Assembly: GCF_041734735.1 (NCBI RefSeq)
Contig: NC_134884.1
Span: 27,779,249 to 27,843,248 of the forward strand
DNA: 64,000 nucleotides
Origin: Babylonia areolata
Lineage: Eukaryota; Mollusca; Gastropoda; Neogastropoda; Buccinidae
Reading direction: 5' to 3'
The notes under the pieces were generated by a model that was not told where the DNA came from, did no database searches, and saw only the letters and a list, made by a program, of their open reading frames with translations. This document shows, piece after piece, positions 1-12,115 of this stretch (the stretch's first letter is position 1; each line of letters starts with the position of its first letter). The translations under genes and the position numbers were made by a program.

Positions 1-351
1 CCCAAAAGCTGGATGTGATTCGTCCTGGCTGATTGATTTTGCACTTTTGAGTAGCCGCTTATAATATATGTCGTCTAGAGAAGGTAGATCAGCCCCGGTA
101 ATCTTGGTCGCAGTTTTTACGATTTTGTTCAGGGCTGCGACTTCTGCATTGGAAATGTTTCCGTACCAAACAGTAATTGCGAAAGTTAACACACTTTCAA
201 TGACTGCTCTGTAGAAATCAACCATGATTTCTTTTCTAATTCAGAACCTTTTGAGGCGCCGAAGAAAATACAGACGCTGCTGTGCTTTCTTAACAATTTT
301 TTCCACATTTTTCTCCCATTTCAAATCGTTGGAAATTATCAGTCCGAGTTT
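1..351 (-). mobile_element. LINE reverse transcriptase C-terminal fragment (Rex1/CR1-like)
   Basis: Read on the minus strand, about 116 codons translate as the region just after the RT catalytic core. It begins HKLGLIISNDLKWEKNVEK, continues KKAQQRLYFLRRLK, then ESVLTFAITVWYGN and ITGADLPSLDDIYYKRLL. This order (LGL..S.DL.W, AQQRLYFLRRL, TVWYGN, DIY..R.L) is typical of Rex1/Babar-type elements of the CR1 group. One in-frame TGA follows RRLKRF, so the copy is dead. The downstream part runs off the left edge of the window. The upstream boundary near 351 is where the similarity stops. Confidence 0.8.
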
Positions 352-924
352 ATGGTAAATTCTCAATGTGTGATCAGCGCGGTGGGTCTAAGCGAAGGCA
401 AAGCATCTACTTTGCTTTTTCAAGCAGAAGTGGTATAACAAATGTGGATCATTCCACACTCTTTGACGCCTTGAAACTGAAACTGAATGCATTATATATG
501 ACAACGCTTCTAGAAAATATCCACGTGATGTACACAGGTAGGTCTGTGACTCGTGCAAAAAGTATAAATCAGTGGTTGTAAAACGAGTATTGCAGAGCCT
601 CACATGCATGGCCGTAATACTGTCTAAATAAATGAAACCATGAGCAGGTCTTTCCATTTTAAAAAAAACATACAGCACAATGTGTCTATATAGACAATGC
701 AGTTATTCGTAAAAACAACAGAGGCACAAACAACAGTCCCTCAGTATGTCTTTTTCATTTATTCTCCTTTCTAAAATAGATAAATAAACAATACGAAAAA
801 AAGAAAAGAAAAAATCAATTTAAATAAGGATAGACACTAAGGATCAAGAAACAGAAGAAGCTCTAAGCACTATAAAAACGGAGTCAGTTGCAGAACAGAC
901 TGCCTACGCACGCATGCACGCACG

Positions 925-966
<42 letters not shown>

Positions 967-2663
967 TATATCAAAAACTTAGTGTTTCACTTGCTTCTAA
1001 AAAAAAAAAAAAATTCTGTTTGAACAATTGCTGACGAACTAAATAAGTAAGAGCAAAGAATTGATCTGATTTTTTCTGATTATATCTTTCTTTAAGAAAA
1101 AGATGATGATTTTGGTGAAAAATAACCCCCCTTTTTTTTTTAAATCAGTGTTTGTGCTCGTTAGAAAACAATCTGTTACATGATGTTGATAGAAAGTGGC
1201 ATGAAAAGTTTCGTTTTTTTTCTTTTGATCTATTGTTATTTCCAAAAAATTATATTTGATGAAGAATGAGTTGAACAAGAAAAAGAGTCAGTGCTGTTGT
1301 TTGACCTTTTTCTAAAATAACGTTTGAAGAGAACAAAAATGATGTGATTGGTGATTTTTATTTCGTCCACTGCTCTCAAAACAAAAATGCCCTGTTAGTG
1401 ACATTGACCTATTTCATGGAGAAATTGTGGACGGAATATTGTCATTGACACATTGTCGACAGTCTGTATATCTCCATATATGCTACAATAGCTGCTTAAT
1501 TGGTGTTTTGATCTTGATTAAGGTCAAGGACACTCGAACTCTTTATTCTAAAAACCATATGACTCTTTTTTGTAGGTTTGTTGGCTGGTTTGTTCATAGC
1601 CCATTCGTTCCAGTTAATGTTTTAAGACTCTAAGCAAAATTGACATAGAATGATTCAAATTAGCTATACAGCAATAACATGTAATAAGTAACAAAGATAT
1701 CTTAATATATATATATATATTAATATATATATATACATAATTTGACAATCCAATGCCACAGCAAGACTTATTCATAGGCATACTTCGATGTTTAAGTGTT
1801 TTTGAACTCTGACAATATGTCTGCCAGAAAAGATGATACATTCTCCTCAATAAATATTTGTTCAAGATAACAAGGCTCGAAACTGCCTATGCCCTGCTCC
1901 CATCCGAATATCACCCTACCACCTTCGTTTGAAGACCGGGAGTATGTTCGGAAGACTGCGTACACTTTACTGATTTCCATCCCATATCATGTTCTTTTAT
2001 AAAGGATGAGTTCAGCGACGTGTTTTTGTTTTGTTGTTGTTTTTGTTGTTGGTGTTGTTATTTGTTTTCTATGCTTCTCTGTTTATTCAAAATAGTCATG
2101 TTCACATTCATGTTGATTATGACACTGCAGACAATCACAGCTGTATGAATGAAAGAGCTTTGTGGACCATCTTTGAAACATTGGACGAAATAAGTATTAC
2201 CGATGTGATAAATATAATCATGGTCATTTTAGTTTGAACTATTTTTTTGCAAAGAAACTCTGTCTAGTTCTTTCTGGAGAAGCAAAATAAACTTTCCCGA
2301 CGCCTGAGAATTTAATTTTGCTGTTGTTTCTTTCCCCATACACAACTCTATGAAACACCACAAAGAGGTCGAGCTTTCGACATCGTTAATATATTCTCAA
2401 GAAAATTAATAACCACAGAGGAAAGAAGCTGTAACTATTTTGAAACGCAGGTAAACACTTATGGCAGTAAAAACATACTGTGAAGGAACGGACAAATGTG
2501 AATGGTTTAGCAACACATGATGTTCTTCAATTGCCTTCTCCCTTAAATGGCCTTCACGTCAGTTAGCCTGTGTGCAATTAGCAACAAACAAAGAATTCTT
2601 TTGTGTATTATATGTATGATGAAATGGTCGATCATTTTTCTGCTGGTGATCGTCTTTCTACAG
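352..2663. other. Non-coding stretch; possible intron upstream of the receptor exons
   Basis: No convincing exon was found. The stretch holds an (AC)n tract at about 905-962, a short imperfect (TA)n at about 1705-1735 and AT-rich sequence. The next exon, at 2664, starts in phase 0 inside the ligand-binding domain, so at least one receptor exon with a signal peptide should lie here or beyond the left edge. A stretch at about 2340-2452 ends in a donor-like CAG/GTAAAC in the right phase, but its translation does not resemble the family. Confidence 0.5.
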
Positions 2664-5600
2664 GTACTGAACACGATTGTCAGTCTGACAACAGTTTGGA
2701 CAGACTCTGATCTGCGATGGAATAAAACAGAAGTGGGATCTCCTGGAGAAGGCATCCACCTCATTGGATTCAGATCTGAGGAGATTTGGACTCCTAGACT
2801 TATGACTGTCAATGCAGCTGACAATATTCAGGTAAGCATTAGGAAAGTTGGATCATTGTATTAGATGTGGTGCATTAAGATTAAAGTCCACGCATACAAG
2901 GTTTGGCTGAGCAACTTTGTTTCACACCTCCTCTGCAACGACTCCTTCCATTGTTATTACGAATACCACCTGTGCCCGATGTTGTCCTGTCCAGCAGGTG
3001 ATGAACCAGTATGACAATCTTCTGGTCTATTACAATGGACGGTGCACGGGCCAGTTATCTCTACATCTCAGCACCACCTGCCACGTGGACGTCACCTACT
3101 TCCCCTTTGACACGCAGCACTGTAAGGTAAGGTATCATGTTTACATCCTCTCTCTCTCTCTCTCTCTGTGTGTCTGTGTGTGTGTGTCTCCGTCTGTCTG
3201 TCTGTCTGGTGTGAGACAGGGAGAATTTTCTATATTTTTCTCTTCGTCCTACTCACTCTCTTTGATTATCATCATCATTTTTGACTCACTTGTGTAAACA
3301 ATGTGAGTCTATGTAATAACCCGGTGTTTGGTTGTGTGTGTGTGTGTGTGTGCATGCGTGCGTGCGTGTGTGTGCGCGTGTGTGTGTGGGTGCGTGTGTG
3401 TGTCCATGGTAAATTTTAACTTTGTCATTTTCTCTGGAAATATGTTGTCTGCTAATACCAAATTTGGACTGAAAATAGTGGAGAAAAAATCTTCACTGTT
3501 ATACCAATAATAGGTTGTAAGTCTTCCGGATTAAGCTGTAATTCCGGATCATTGACAGTTTATTTCAATCAGAATCCGAATCCAAAAAATCTTAATTCGT
3601 GGTTTGATTTGAAGACAGTCTGACCTTTTTCTTGTACGCAATTAAAAGAAAAGAAATGCAAATTCTGGACAGGACACAAACAGTAACACTAACGACACCA
3701 ACCATGGTGTTCACTGCATTTGAATATTTTATAGTGGATACTGAATGAACGGGAATGAACATGAAAGAGAAATTAAATGGACCACGTAGTTTCTGTCAGC
3801 CTCAGTGTCGAACACACAGATCCACAGAAAACGGCTGCATATGTTGGGATGTGCATGAGGCGATGGCAACGTCTCCTTTACTGTGGATTTTAAAGAATTT
3901 CTTAAATAACTGAGATATACTAAAATAATAGGATTTAAACGGCGTTATCGCCTCAAATACCGTAATCGATTTATAATGCAAAAAAACAAAACAAAACAAA
4001 AAAACAAACAAAAAACAACAACAACAAACAAAACAACAACAACAACAACAAAATAAAAACAAAACCCATACCTTTAGATATCAATTTTTGAATGTCATTG
4101 TTAGGTGCTTTTGCGCTGTAAGTATACTTGTTATCGCACCGAATGTGCTTGGTTAGAACCTGCTAACATACTCTTTTTGTTTCTTTAGCTTTATATCAAT
4201 AAGTTCAGAACACATTTTCACTTTTTTTTTTTTTTTTTTTTTTTACTGGATAGTGTGTATCACAAGTGAGTCTTGAAGGCCTTGCCTCTCTTGTTCTTCT
4301 TTATGTCCTCCTCTTCATCTTGTCTTCCTTTTCTCTCGTGTTCTCTTCTTTTTCAGCTGAAGCTTAAATAAGCTTGACTGAGGTAAAGGAAGCTACAGGT
4401 TATTTTCATATATCATCCTGACGTGACCTAAAAATACGATTTAAACCAGCTCATTTGTTTTTCAGATGATGTTCACTTCACCTTTTGGTGACAACCTTAA
4501 CCTAACAGGAATCTTGCTTGACATTCCGTTCTACGGCATGCTCGGAAAGTCCGGGGAGTGGGAAGTGGAGAAAATCATCTCTGCTGACATAAGCACCAGC
4601 TCCTACGGTTATGAAAGTCACTACGTGGGGTTCCAGTTGACCCTTCGTCGTCAGTTCCTCTTCTACGTGTTCACGGTTCTGGTTCCCATGATGATCATGT
4701 CGGTCACTGGAGCCTGTGGCTTCCTACTGCCCATGCAGTGTGGGGAAAAGGTCTCCTTTCAGGTCAGTTCCATGGGGAATGAAAAATCAAGATTTGCTCG
4801 TAAATTCTTTGACAGGAAGGAAGTCTTCTTTCACGTTAGTACCCCCCTTCTCCCCCGGTTTAGAAAGATAGGATGTGTCCTTCACCCCCCCACCCACCCC
4901 CCTGCCCCTCCCCCTAAAAAAACCCCAAAAACAAATAGAAAGGTTTTGCTGGTAAATCATTGAAACTCATTTAGAAGCTACAAGATAACTTTTCTGTCAC
5001 TGAGCACAGCAAGAGTGTCAAAGCGATTTGCATCATAATTTAAAAATAAAAAAACCTTTTTGAAGTAATTTCTTGGAACATGTGACAACTACCGATAAAC
5101 TGTATTTCCGAAAGCAGAGTAAGGCTGTAATTAGCAAACTGCAAAGCAATTAATAAAACAGGGAACAAAAATAAAAACAGGGAGAAAGGTCAAGGAAATA
5201 AGGAAGGTGAGGAGGCAAAGTTTCAGTGTCCTGACGTGTCACTTTCACAAAAGAATTATAGCAATACCGCTACTTTCAAAAAATACCACTGCTGCACCTG
5301 AGCGAAAGCGTGTTTTCTTTCAGAATCGTAATGCTTCTCATCCCTGTTTTTTTTGCCTGGTTTTCTCATAAAACTGCTTCATATTGATCGTAATATTCGA
5401 CTGTGATGTTATATCTCTGTTTGCACGGTTTCTGGTAAATGATATCTTTTGTTTTGAAATGCATAATGTACCAGCCTTTTTCAGCAGGACATTTTCATTA
5501 ACATATTTTAGGTACAGTCAGTCCCCTCTTTCGGCACCCACATTTTGTTCTACCATTTCCTGCATTACTTAAAATACACCCAACTTTTTGGTGAACATTC

Positions 5601-6543
5601 AGATGACCTCTCCACTTACCTGTGGTCGCCATCACAATGACATCATACCGATACTGATGACATCCAATTCTGTCTGACAGGTGTCCATCATGGTGTCGCT
5701 GTCAATCTTCCTGAGCTTCGTCAACGACAGCATGCCCAAGACGTCCACCAGTATCTCCCGGCTGGCTGTGTACGTGGACCTACTCCTCTTGCAGAGTGGT
5801 CTGTCTCTGCTGGCTACAGTGACTGTGCTCAGGAGGCACAACCACAGAGAGAAACTCAACCAGGAACAGAAAGAGCAGAAGACCTCCTACACTATAGATG
5901 CACCAGGTGATGATAATGATGGTGGTGCTACTAATTATGATTAGATGACGATGATGATGATTATGATTATCATACCTATGCTGAGGTAACAGTATCAAAG
6001 TAAAAAAACAAGAGAGGCAAGGCCTTCAAGGCTTACTACAACAATTGAATCAAAACACACAAAAAATCAATTGCAAAACAAAAGTCATGTGCATCTCCCA
6101 ACATAGAAAATATAGACCACACAAAGTTGTGTTGGATTTCACATTGTTTTGTTGTTGTTTTTTCACTTTTTTTTCAAAATTATAGTCACAAAGGAAAAAA
6201 AAATCATTTCTAACTCACACTTGCTTTTGTTTAAATGCAAGAGGAAATGCACCTAAGTGTGACCAACATACAGACACACACAAGATAGGTAATAAAGTTG
6301 AGTTACATTTTATACATGTATAAACATATAAAATGTAACTGAACTTTTTGTTAAACTATTATGTAATGCATTATAAGCTTAATCATATGAAAACAATTAA
6401 TATAATGTGAAAATACTCAATATGGGTATTAACAATGTGCCTGTGTGCTTTATGATTGCAATTAGTATTAGAAAAAATTACATTCACAACACATTTTCAT
6501 CATATTTCAGATTTTTGTGATAACCCTGATTCAGTAAGACCCA

Positions 6544-6580
<37 letters not shown>

Positions 6581-7190
6581 ATTACTTCATAATCTAGACC
6601 ATTTTTTTTAAAACAGTCACTCTTTTTCTGATGTAAACTTCAAAGTCATACATACATCTATTTGAATATGCAGCTGCATTACATGCTCACACATGAAAAT
6701 AAAAATTCAAATGATAAATATAGGTCAGTTACATTTTATACATGTATTTAAATAAATACATAAGATGTAACTGAACAGTGAGCTTTTTACTTTGTATGAA
6801 AAACGAAAACTGTTAATTACATAATTATAAGCTTATAATTGTTGAGAAAAGTGTAATACAGTGTGAAAAAATAAATATAGATATTAACAATGTGCATGCC
6901 TATGTGTTTCAAATGATTGTTCAAACTCAAATTTGCTTTAAAAATAAATATAGATATTAACAATGTGCATGGCTATTCAAATGATTGTTCAAACTCAAAT
7001 TTGCTTTTTATTAAAGTGAAAAAGGATTCAACTTCATATAAGAAATAAAGTTCAGTTACATTCCATACACAAAATGCATGGTTCAACCCCCTGCAATGGA
7101 TCACTCAGGCCAGGGTCTTTTTCCCAAAAGTCTGAAATCAGTTGTGTAAACTGCTGTCAGTCATACTATAATAATATATTTACAGAACCT

Positions 7191-7227
<37 letters not shown>

Positions 7228-7440
7228 ACACAGATACACACATGTGAACACAACAAACAACTCTTTCATTTAATAAATATCTATGTATCCTCATGTATGA
7301 AGATTTTTTTTCTTGTAATATCTCTCTTTCTCTCTGTGTCATGCACCTCTAATTCAGTAAATACATTCCACATTTGAATCTATTCTGTGTTCAAAACATG
7401 TGTACACAAATACAAAATATAATAATAATAATAATAGTAA

Positions 7441-7476
<36 letters not shown>

Positions 7477-7613
7477 CACAACAAACTTTCATTTATCATA
7501 TATCTATTATCCTCATGAATAAAGAATTTTATCTTGTAATCTCTGTCTGTCTCTTTCTCATACACATCTAATTCAGTAAATACATTCCACATTTGAATCT
7601 ATTTTGTTACAGA

Positions 7614-7648
<35 letters not shown>

Positions 7649-7740
7649 GAGCACAACAAACAACTCTTTCGTTTAATAAATATTTATGTATCCTCATGTA
7701 TAAAGATTTTTTTTCTTGTTATCTCTGTCTCTCTCTCTCT

Positions 7741-7819
<79 letters not shown>

Positions 7820-9097
7820 AGAAATTCAATTTCAAAGTTCAAATTCACAAGACATGTCATAGTATTCAGATCTATATTAAATTGTATGATATGAATAATA
7901 GTGATTAAACCCACACATGTTCTGATCTCGATTATAAAGATGATATAAAGTTGACAGGATCTGTTGTTCAGGATAGCTGTGTTTCAAAGGCGTGTGACAC
8001 TGTGTTGTCTAGCCTGGTGTCGTTTTCCTAGTGCAGGCCCGGGGTAGTCTGCCGCTTATGCAGAAACTGAGCCAGTAGGGAGTTGTCAGACTGGTCAGTT
8101 TTTAGGGTGGATGGCTGACTGACTTCATCAGTGGTTGCTGTCTATGCCGTTGTTGTTGTTCTTCTTTCCCTTCTCTACCGCCTTCATATGTTGCCGAACA
8201 CAGTGTGTAACAAGCATCGTCTGCTACAAGCATGACTGACATCAGTCTCGGGGTAAATGACGCCCCATTTTACCATCTAATTTTATAGTTTTAAAGTTGA
8301 TATGAAAATTGAGTATTTTGTTAAACTAATAACATGTAGAGCCAAGTACGAGTACTTCTAAATGTCGAATGAAGTGAAAAGGACTTAATTTTAAGAAAAG
8401 TCAAGACTGGACATTTTTACGTTTCATCAAGGGTATTAACTCTCATGTTTTATTATTTTAAACTGTGAATTTCGACTGATTTTGTTGATGTTTTTATGGC
8501 AGTTTGGAGCATAATCCAGTAAGTGATGAGGCGTTCACAAATCTGTCTGTGAATAAATATTTAACGGTCTCCTTCTCCAACTTTCCATCACATGTTATCA
8601 TGTATTGTTGATTGAATATTGGACTGAACAGGCAGGTCAACTACTTGAAACAAAATGTCGCCCTTCGATGTTGCGAGCACGCGCTTTGAATATATATATG
8701 TGTGCACAATTGATTTTTGCCCATGACCTTCAGGGTTCAGCCATTAGATCTATAAAGTCCACTTGTAGTATTGATTTTAGTCTTTTCCGAAAAAGACCAC
8801 TTGGGCGAATAAACATGGTGAAAGCCCTGTACACTGAGAGTAAAACACAAGCTTTTTATGTATTGAGTATAATTTCAAAATGTAATGTTTAAGATGAGAA
8901 AGATCAGTTTAAAGCAAATTACCCCCCCTAGCATTAGTTACAGATTAATTTCCCCTTTTTACTATCTCCACCAAAGACTTGCAAAATAAATATAACTTCC
9001 ATGTTTAGCAAAAGAAGTTCCTGTTTGAACAAAAAATGATAAAAATGACTGCTCTTGTTGTTGTGTCAGAATATCAGCCAAGTTTAGAGAGAGAGAG

Positions 9098-9143
<46 letters not shown>

Positions 9144-10846
9144 AGTAAGTTCAGTTTGCATATAATTTGGCTTCTTTTTTAATTTTTTTGTGCCCATCCC
9201 AGAGGTACAATATTGTTTTAAACAAGAGGACTGGAAAGAACTGAATTTTTCCTATTTTTATGCCAAATTTGGTGTCAACTGACAAAGTATTTGCAGAGAA
9301 AATGGCAATGTTAAAGTTTACCACGGACACACACACACACACAGACAACCAAACACCGGGTTAAAACACAGACTCACTTTGTTTACTCAAGTGAGTCAAT
9401 GAAAAAAAAAAGAAAGAAAGAAACTAATATTAAGAAAAAAAAAGAAGAAGAAAGAAAAAGAAGAAGAAAAGAGCCAGGCAGTAAAACAGCAAATTTTCAA
9501 ACATGCTGCTGTTGCTGCCGTTGCTGCTGATGGTAATGATGAAGACCATTTTGAGAGGTCACTACCACTGTGAAAAATTCGACCATAAACAGAAATGGCA
9601 CCTCTTCAACACCACAGACTCACTATGTGATGATGACAGTGATGATGATGGTAATGGCGATGATGATGATGATGATGATAACGATAATCACATAAACCAG
9701 GTCAATAGCGCAGTGACTAATCGGACCAGGAAGAGGAAAAGCAGAAAATCTCTTCAACAAAATGGACACATCAAATACCGAGGATGATAACAACAATGAC
9801 AATGAAAAGGATGATGATGTCGATGTGCTGAGGGTCAGTCCCTACCACCATGATAAACTGGTCAGGAGAAAGAGCAGACTGACGCTCTTCAACACAACCA
9901 AGCTGGACATACAATGCAAATAATGACTGTGGGACTGATGGTGATGATGATGATGATGAAGATGAAGATCATGACGATCATGATCATGATCATGATGACC
10001 GTGTTGAGAAAAGACATTCACCGTCAAAAGTTTCAAAAATAGACCAGGGGAAAGAGCAGAAAGTCACCATGACGGACACAGGCAACAATGATGAAGAGGA
10101 AAAGAAGGGGGGCGGGGGACTGCAGGTATTTGGGACTGCAACAGAACGAGCGTGGGCGTGGCTGTGTATGCAGGTAAGGGAAGGGAGATAGAATGTTCGA
10201 CTTAACTAAGTAATCTGAGGCTCGATTCGGTATTCGCAACAATGATCCAGAATTTGAGGGCTGTAGAGGTACGACTGCACACAGGCAGTTCTCGATTTCT
10301 CGTCGTCATACCCCATGCGATCACTTTGACACCTCATGCTTTGGAGAAAAAGTGTAGAATTCTGCAAACAACTGGGCTGTATTCATGCTAAAACATACAT
10401 AGGCTAACACAGAAACCTGGTCAGTGTTTGCCACTTCAGCATGAACAAATCACGGTTTGTGGCATCACATTTTTGTTTACTTTTGCATTTGATCGGTTTC
10501 ATTAATCAGTCATCTACTTGTTTCTAATTGATTACTTACTTGTTTGTTAATATTCTCTCAGAAGCATCAACAAATAACATTCGACTCTCATCAGTACTTT
10601 GGTCGACTTTGCACTGTTGCAGAGCGCCAGAACATGGCAAAGGAGATCACCAACATGGAACAAAAAGATGGCGGCTGGCAGACAGTTTCCTCTCGCACCA
10701 GACGGTTCTGGAGCTGGCTACGTATCGTCACCATACGATCCTACTGCTGCTGCTTGTGCTACATGTCCCCCGAGTACATGAATGTCTTCTTCTTCGTCCT
10801 TTTTCTGTCAACCTCTTTGGCCGGCCCACTTGTGTTCCTCTTTTGA
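2664..10846 (+). CDS. Divergent nicotinic acetylcholine receptor-like Cys-loop channel subunit (5' exons missing)
   Basis: Five exons join in phase: 2664-2831, 2998-3126, 4466-4762, 5681-5906 and 10623-10846, with TGA at 10844. Exon 1 gives the VWTDSDLRWN and EEIWTP motifs of the ligand-binding domain. Exon 2 gives the Cys loop, C-x13-C around VDVTYFPFDTQ. Exon 3 gives GEWEV, LRRQFLFY, M1 and the pre-M2 CGEKV. Exon 4 gives M2 and M3. Exon 5 gives M4, ending PLVFLF. GEK at the inner mouth, an M2 leucine at 9' and an acidic residue at the outer end predict a cation-selective membrane channel. The loop B Trp (normally WTYD) is replaced by SPFG, and the C loop has no adjacent cysteines, so it is not a classical alpha subunit. 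Signal peptide and N-terminal helix exons were not found. A poly(A) signal follows at 10951. The 4.7-kb M3-M4 intron may hide loop exons. Confidence 0.85.
3281..4291 (+). mobile_element. MITE copy A, 12-bp termini GACTCACTTGTG
   Basis: GACTCACTTGTG at 3283-3294 is matched in inverted orientation by CACAAGTGAGTC at 4261-4272. Just inside the left end are the family motif aacccggtgtt and a (GT/GC)n tract, followed by ggtaaattttaac. Just outside the right end is tcttgaaggccttgcctctc. The copy lies in the intron between receptor exons 2 and 3. It is longer than copy C because of internal A-rich and T-rich stretches near 3980-4060 and 4220-4245. Confidence 0.65.
6006..6040 (-). repeat. End fragment of the same MITE family
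   Basis: gagaggcaaggccttcaagg at about 6013-6032 is the reverse complement of the right-end motif of the GACTCACTTGTG MITE. No matching second end was found nearby, so this looks like a stranded terminus inside the receptor's M3-M4 intron. Confidence 0.5.
6280..7100. repeat. AT-rich imperfect tandem repeats
   Basis: The segment starting cagttacattttatacatgt recurs at about 6298, 6726 and (diverged) 7050. It is followed each time by an inverted match, aaatgtaactgaac or agatgtaactgaac. A shorter sub-repeat containing atagatattaacaatgtgca occurs at about 6880 and 6950. The structure suggests local duplication of an AT-rich hairpin-forming segment within the intron. No coding potential was seen. 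Confidence 0.5.
7185..7830. repeat. Tandemly duplicated microsatellite-bearing segment
   Basis: A unit made of cagaacctcacacacac, (CA)n, gaacacaacaaac, then a tail containing aattcagtaaatacattcca, is present about three times at 7185-7380, 7440-7612 and 7612-7740. The middle copy carries (TA)n in place of part of the (CA)n. The last copy ends in a long (GT)n(GA)n tract at 7743-7815. All short reading frames here are microsatellite translations. Confidence 0.65.
8840..9400 (-). mobile_element. MITE copy B (reverse orientation), with (TA)n insert
   Basis: This is the reverse complement of most of the element at 19516-20112. Shared blocks include agctttttatgtattgag, the segment with gttcctgtttgaac, gtgcccatcccagaggt, and the (AC)n tract just inside the end motif aacaccgggtt. 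The terminal ctcaagtgagtc lies at 9386-9397. A perfect (TA)n of about 40 bases (9100-9140) interrupts it. The other terminus is degraded. Confidence 0.65.
9504..10171 (+). repeat. Degenerate coding-like repeats resembling the receptor's post-M3 loop, with (GAT)n
   Basis: Translated pieces such as LRGHYHCEKFDHKQKW, SPYHHDKLVRRKSRLTLF and SKIDQGKEQKVTMTDTGN resemble the post-M3 residues LRRHNHREKLNQEQKEQ at the end of receptor exon 4. Each is followed by an acidic run encoded by (GAT)n, as also occurs just after 5906. Four or five imperfect copies span about 9540-10130. The frame through the last copy is open and ends at a donor-like ATGCAG/GTAAGG (10171), but that donor is phase 0 and does not fit the phase-1 acceptor at 10622/10623. 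They may be unused duplicates or alternative loop exons. Confidence 0.45.
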
Positions 10847-10950
10847 TGGGAAACTGGTATATGCTGACAGTCATGGTTTCGGTTTCAGTTTCAAGATAGA
10901 GTCAAATCGTACGAGTAGATCCATATACGGTACATCACAATTGCATATAA

Positions 10951-10956
10951 AATAAA
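10951..10956 (+). terminator. Poly(A) signal of the receptor gene
   Basis: AATAAA lies about 105 bases after the TGA at 10844-10846. It is the first canonical signal downstream of the M4 exon. Confidence 0.5.
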
Positions 10957-11159
10957 AAAAATCAGATGACTGACCTACACACAAGCCCAAGGAGCTCTGG
11001 TCAAGCATTAGGAGCCTACTCTAGGTTCATGGGAAACATTAACTTACTTTATTTTATCCGACCGTTTCTACCAGGAAGGTGTGGCAGGGAATCGAAGTTG
11101 GCTATCTCCGGCAAGACGTGAGGCCTGGATTAGCGTCATGCTGTGAGGGCCTGACTAAG

Positions 11160-11275
11160 CGCGTTGGGTTACGCTGCTGGTCAGGCATCTGCTTGGCAGA
11201 TGTGGTGTAGCGTATATGGATTTGTCCGAACGCAGTGACGCCTCCTTGAGCTACTGAAACTGAAACTGTGAGGGT
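11160..11275 (-). repeat. Short dispersed SINE-like repeat (CAAGGAGGCGTCAC family)
   Basis: On the minus strand it reads tttcagtttcagtagctcaa, then ggaggcgtcac, then cggacaaatccatatacgc and acaccacatctgccaagcag. Related copies lie at 29530-29640, 33640-33750 and 36025-36175, and fragments at about 10880-10935 and 12170-12220. This repeat is familiar to me from gastropod sequences, but I cannot confirm its family name here. Confidence 0.7.
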
Positions 11276-11975
11276 GGAGCGTGTTTGAAACTCCGTTAAT
11301 CAATCGCCGGAGTGATACTCCTTTGCCTCTGAAGCCCGGGTACTTGGTGTTGGAGGCTTGCAGGGCTGGTTGGTTAACTGGCTTTCTTGTTAGGTGACTA
11401 AACCACTTTATGCGTTGGTGCATTATGTACTGACTGATAGGTGTAGCACCAACCATCTTTCTGATGTCGTTTCTGACCTGCTCAACGGAGATATCTCATC
11501 TTACAAGTTGTGAGTTTGCCTCCAGGGCTTTGTTCGAGTCCAGGTCTGCACTGGTAAATCAGGGAAGGAATGAAAACTGTGTTGATCAGAATGGCTTTAC
11601 TTTTCCACAGGTATGCTTGGATCTTTCAGGAGGGGTGTTGGTTGATAGCTGACTGAGTTTGCCTTCTTGACTGTACTAATCTCTGTTTCTCTGGCCAGCT
11701 TCCCATCCTCAGCAAAGATGCACCCTATGTATCAGAACTACGTAGTTTGAGCTGCTGTCCGTTGATGGTGATATCAAGCTATTCAGCAGTGCACTCTGCT
11801 GACATGACCTCTGTCTTAACTAGCCAAATCTTCATACCACAGTGTTCGCAGCTGCTGTTCAGGCGGTCTGCTTTTCTTCGCAGCCGTTGGGATGCCTTGG
11901 TTGTCGGCAAACCAGTAGTTCCTTTAGGGCCTCTAGATGTGGGTTGGTGTCCTTGGCAGTAGCGATAATCATGCC
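11276..11975 (-). mobile_element. LINE fragment, RT C-terminal region, heavily mutated
   Basis: The minus strand translates, across several stops and frame changes, as a late RT region: LDI-like strand residues with INGQQL-type spacing, then KMVGATPISQYIMHQRIKWF, SHLTRKPVNQPAL and KGVSLRRLINGVSNTL. The pattern RIKWFxHLxR...NQPAL....R.R.RW.DG is typical of LINE C-termini. It ends where the SINE copy at 11160-11275 begins. It is a decayed fossil copy without a usable frame. Confidence 0.7.
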
Positions 11976-12115
11976 TGTTTATTCATAGTGCAGTTGCCGT
12001 GATGTTGTTTTGGTATTGATCTAGTTATTCATAATGTAATCAGTTATGATTATGATGTTGTTGGGTTTTTTTGGTTGTTTTTTTTTATATTGATCTAGTT
12101 ATTCAGAATGTAATT
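11975..12115 (+). repeat. Outlying copies of the 44-53-bp minisatellite
   Basis: Two to three units containing ttgatctagttattcataat or ttcagaatg and gttgccgtgatgttgtttt-like sequence occur here. The intervening 12116-12655 stretch, which contains a SINE fragment near 12170-12220 and a (TG)n at 12521-12550, separates them from the main array. This suggests that the array was split by insertion. Confidence 0.6.

Noticed and set aside
2335-2452. Possible upstream receptor exon ending FETQ before a GT donor
   Set aside because: The phase fits the exon at 2664, but the residues do not match the expected strand ending in DE.NQ, and no good acceptor precedes it.
9900-10171. Acidic, GAT-rich exon spliced into the receptor
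   Set aside because: The donor at 10171 is phase 0 while the next acceptor (before 10623) needs phase 1. Kept as a repeat, not added to the gene model.
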